DNA of 64,000 nucleotides from Nymphaea colorata. Its lineage: Eukaryota > Streptophyta > Magnoliopsida > Nymphaeales > Nymphaeaceae. A program made the translations under genes and the position numbers. Below are positions 61,482 through 64,000 of this stretch, in pieces. The notes beneath the pieces were generated by a model. The model had not been told where the DNA came from. It did not search any database and worked only from the letters and a program-made list of their open reading frames with translations. The stretch spans positions 14,680,106 to 14,744,105 of the forward strand of contig NC_045141.1 of NCBI RefSeq assembly GCF_008831285.2, in the 5' to 3' direction. How positions within the stretch are numbered: position 1 is the first letter of the stretch; each line of letters opens with the position of its first letter.

Positions 61482-61712
61482 TTAAACCTCGGCATTGGGT
61501 TGGGTACCCAACGGGTACCGAGTGCCCTGCCTGATTGGGGCCTGAGTTGGGCTCGATAATTTTTAAATTATAATTTTTATTTTATTAATAATATATATTT
61601 TATTATTAAAAATATATTTTATATTTTAGAAAATATTTTTGTTTATTGTAACTGGGCCAAACCTGGGCTCAGGTTCCAAGCATCAGGCTTGGGTTTCAGG
61701 CATCGGGCCGCT
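61482..61712 (+). repeat. GC-ended / AT-cored repeat, copy E (decayed)
   Basis: Same layout as copy B: GGCATTGGGTTGGGTACCC, AACGGGTACCGAGTGCCC, an A/T core with AAATATATTTTATATTTTA, GTAACTGGGCC, and GGCATCGGGCCG at the end. Many CCGG/CG sites of the other copies read TG or CA here. Confidence 0.7.
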
Positions 61713-62111
61713 GATCATATATATATATATACCATGTCAAAATGGCGTAAGAAGGATACACTTCAGGTCTGCCTAACCACAATTTACTGTAAGAAGAAAA
61801 AGATGGAAGCTGTTAATGTGCATTATTTGTTTAATGAAAATTAAGCAAGCTTCAGATCATCAATATTAATATTTGATTTTACAACGAAGAATATTAAAAA
61901 ACTTAAAGTTATAAGTCCTCATAATGATTATCCAAAGATCATCACTAAAGAAAAGATTCAAACACATAATATCTAACGAAAAGAGAACGATAAATGGCGT
62001 GTGTCCTTAGATTGAATGACACAGCTGTTTCTTTTTTACCCAAGGACACATCAGAAACTCCGACCGTCCATTCTCTTTTCTCCCCCTCTTGGCCAGGAAG
62101 TTCTCTTGTTA

Positions 62112-62453
62112 GGGGGTGTTTGATAGCACTGGATTTTAGACCTTGTTTAAGATCATTGAAAATTTCAATTCCATGGATTTAAGATCAGACTCCTAATGTG
62201 TAAAGGTTTTGGCCATAAATGAGCATCTCTAACCCTCTGTTTTTCATATTGGTATAATCCGATGTTTGTTCGTATTAGGTCTCACGTAAAATGAATCTTA
62301 AATTTTAAAAAAATTTACTTGTTTTATATAAAAATTTAAAAAATTGATATTTCGGTCCGTACCAAAATTTAGAAACTTTAATTTACCTTCCTCATAAAAA
62401 ATTTCTTGCTCCGCCCCTATACGTATCTCAGAAAAGGTGCTATCAAACACACC
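62112..62453. mobile_element. TTA-flanked MITE, family member 3 (342 bp)
   Basis: TTA at 62109-62111 and 62454-62456. Left end GGGGGTGTTTGATAGCAC; inverse of the right end GGTGTGTTTGATAGCACC, nearly perfect. Shares GGATTTAAGATC with member 2. The right part includes AAATTTCTTGCTCCGCCCC (62399-62417), the end motif of another repeat family, so a second element may be nested inside. Confidence 0.7.
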
Positions 62454-62572
62454 TTAAGTGATTTATGCTTAAGTTGGTCCTAGATCTCAACCGTGCTAGA
62501 TTTCAAAATAAAGGACTTTGCAAGTTTAACAAAACAATTTTTTTTTCAGGTGAAAAAACAGGATTGATTTAC

Positions 62573-62627
<55 letters not shown>

Positions 62628-63818
62628 GGGTGGGGCTAACTCTGTGGCCAGTGGCAAAAGTTGAACCCATAATACCTGCCATTGTGGAAAGGCGACAAAT
62701 CTGGATTTCCAGTCCCTAGTTTGAAGGACAAGGTTGTCACTGAGGACCAAAGACATGTATGCCAACGCTGGTAGGAATAATGTACCCTTTTTCACCTTGA
62801 AAGAGATGGAAGAGAGGAGAGGAAAAACCACTATTGTGTTCATGGTGAGAAGGGATGCATAATTGCAATGAACACTCTTTTAGCGCGCTCATTTAAGGGC
62901 GTTTGGCAAGAGAAATATTATGTAAGTATTCCGTAAATCCACTCAAACAGTACGTTGCATAGATTCCAAAACCTTGATTCATGGCACGCTCACATAGTGT
63001 TCCTAATGCCGGTTTTCGGCATTTTTTTATCAGAATCACCATCTTATTTCAGATTTTAAAGGCAGAAACTGATTATATGTCTGTGGATGCAAGAACGACG
63101 GTGATGATGAAAAATTAACATGGCAGGCTAATTATGCATAACCACACTCCAAATCTACCGGACAGTAGATTTCCAAGTTATTTTGATCAAACACGGGATA
63201 GTTTTGTTTGCTTTTGTAAGTCACAAGCTCTTTCTACTTGGTATCCAACTTGTGTATATATATCATTTTTCAGCCAATAAAAAGACCAAACAATCATGAA
63301 GCTACTAAGATTTTGTTGCAAAAAAAAAAGTCCCAAACATGTACTTATCTATAGAATCAAGTGTAATTCAAATCTAAAAGGTAGAAATATTTGATGAAAT
63401 TGATTCACAACTCCTATAGTTGGGGTGCTTGAACCGTCTCTTTTTCGGGTGGTGGGTCGTAATCCTCATGCTCGCTTGAAAATGCTAATATTTACTCTAT
63501 TCCAACTTAAAAAGGCGTGATGCGGACCAATTCAATGACATGTGTCGTGGATCGGGTGGTCGACGGGGATGGCAATGGTGGATGCTTTTCCCTCATAAAG
63601 GGACCGTAAGTATCAACAGGCTGTTAACGGACCCATGACAATGACTTTGAATTGGGGAAGGGACAAAGGGAGTGATGGCCCAAACCCACCACTCAACAGC
63701 AGAGCAGAACCCCGTTTTCACCACCCCCGTACTCCTCTCCTCGTGAAGTTCCATGTCCTTTCTCATTCTCTTTCTCTCTCTTCATATTCATCTTTTATAT
63801 ATATATATATATAGATCA
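62454..63818. other. Spacer with a long GA microsatellite
   Basis: A (GA)n array of about 25 units at 62575-62624 and a TA run at 63796-63812. No supported gene; the open frames over the GA array are repeats of Glu-Arg or Ser-Leu only. Confidence 0.55.
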
Positions 63819-64000
63819 AGTGCAGAGCCAAGCAGGGCCCACAGGGGGTCCATGGACGCATCCCCCTCCCTCAAAATTTCCAAGAAAAATCTATATGTAT
63901 TTTTAAAAAAAATTAAAATTTTGAGAAATTATATTTCAACTCTTATTGAAATTTTGAAATTATTGTTTCATCCTTTAATGAAAAATTTCTGGCTCTGCCC
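63819..64000. mobile_element. MITE-like element at the right edge
   Basis: Begins AGTGCAGAGCCA and reaches TGGCTCTGCCC at the very edge, an inverted pair; the last bases may lie outside the window. The interior is A/T-rich around CAAAATTTCC and AAATTATATTTCA. It has the same type of ends as 55691-55834. Confidence 0.5.

Noticed and set aside
1-64000. Search for tRNA, rRNA, CRISPR arrays or a bacterial-type defence system
   Set aside because: No GGTTCGAATCC-type tRNA T-loop, no rRNA-like sequence, and no evenly spaced short repeats with unique spacers were found by eye.

Overview
The window is nuclear DNA of a flowering plant. The evidence is the gene content (a POL5/MYBBP1A rRNA-synthesis factor, a METTL22-type methyltransferase, a SNAP43 subunit of SNAPc, a hybrid proline-rich cell-wall protein), spliced genes with GT-AG and apparent GC-AG introns, a Ty1-copia retrotransposon, many MITE-like elements and long GA/TA microsatellites. 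The species cannot be fixed from the sequence alone. The coding exons were assembled by hand from splice signals, reading phase and remembered family conservation; no alignment was run.

Layout, left to right. (1) 1-124, minus: the first 41 codons of an unidentified gene that runs off the left edge. (2) 2.32-13.94 kb, minus: a complete eight-exon POL5 gene of 1272 codons, with a MITE-like insertion in intron 5 and small tandem duplications in intron 1. (3) 19.30-23.34 kb, plus: a nine-exon METTL22-like gene (about 332 aa), probably with a 5' leader exon near 17.1 kb; its last codons are uncertain. (4) 23.4-32.7 kb: mostly non-coding, with microsatellites and a few weak unassigned reading frames. 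(5) 32.78-33.59 kb, plus: an intronless-CDS proline-rich protein with an eight-cysteine domain, a TATA box and a likely 3'-UTR intron, set among GA/CT microsatellites. (6) 33.7-39.4 kb: non-coding, with a hAT-like MITE and a dispersed repeat. (7) 39.41-44.53 kb, plus: a recent but damaged copia element with near-identical 457-bp LTRs. (8) 45.12-47.56 kb, minus: a complete seven-exon SNAP43 gene (273 aa). (9) 47.6-64 kb: no confident gene. It is dense with repeats: three TTA-flanked MITEs of one family, five copies of a GC-rich-ended repeat with an AT-rich centre, a 107-bp tandem repeat, and repeats ending in GGCTCCGCC-like motifs.

Two genes serve RNA synthesis (POL5 for rRNA, SNAP43 for snRNA promoters), but their nearness is probably chance. 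I found no operon-like system, CRISPR array, tRNA, rRNA or defence system. The most notable observations are two introns best explained by GC donors, a copia element without a target-site duplication whose 3' LTR is followed by the first bases of a primer-binding site, a SNAP43 intron made almost wholly of microsatellite, and the clustered repeat families at 54-62 kb.
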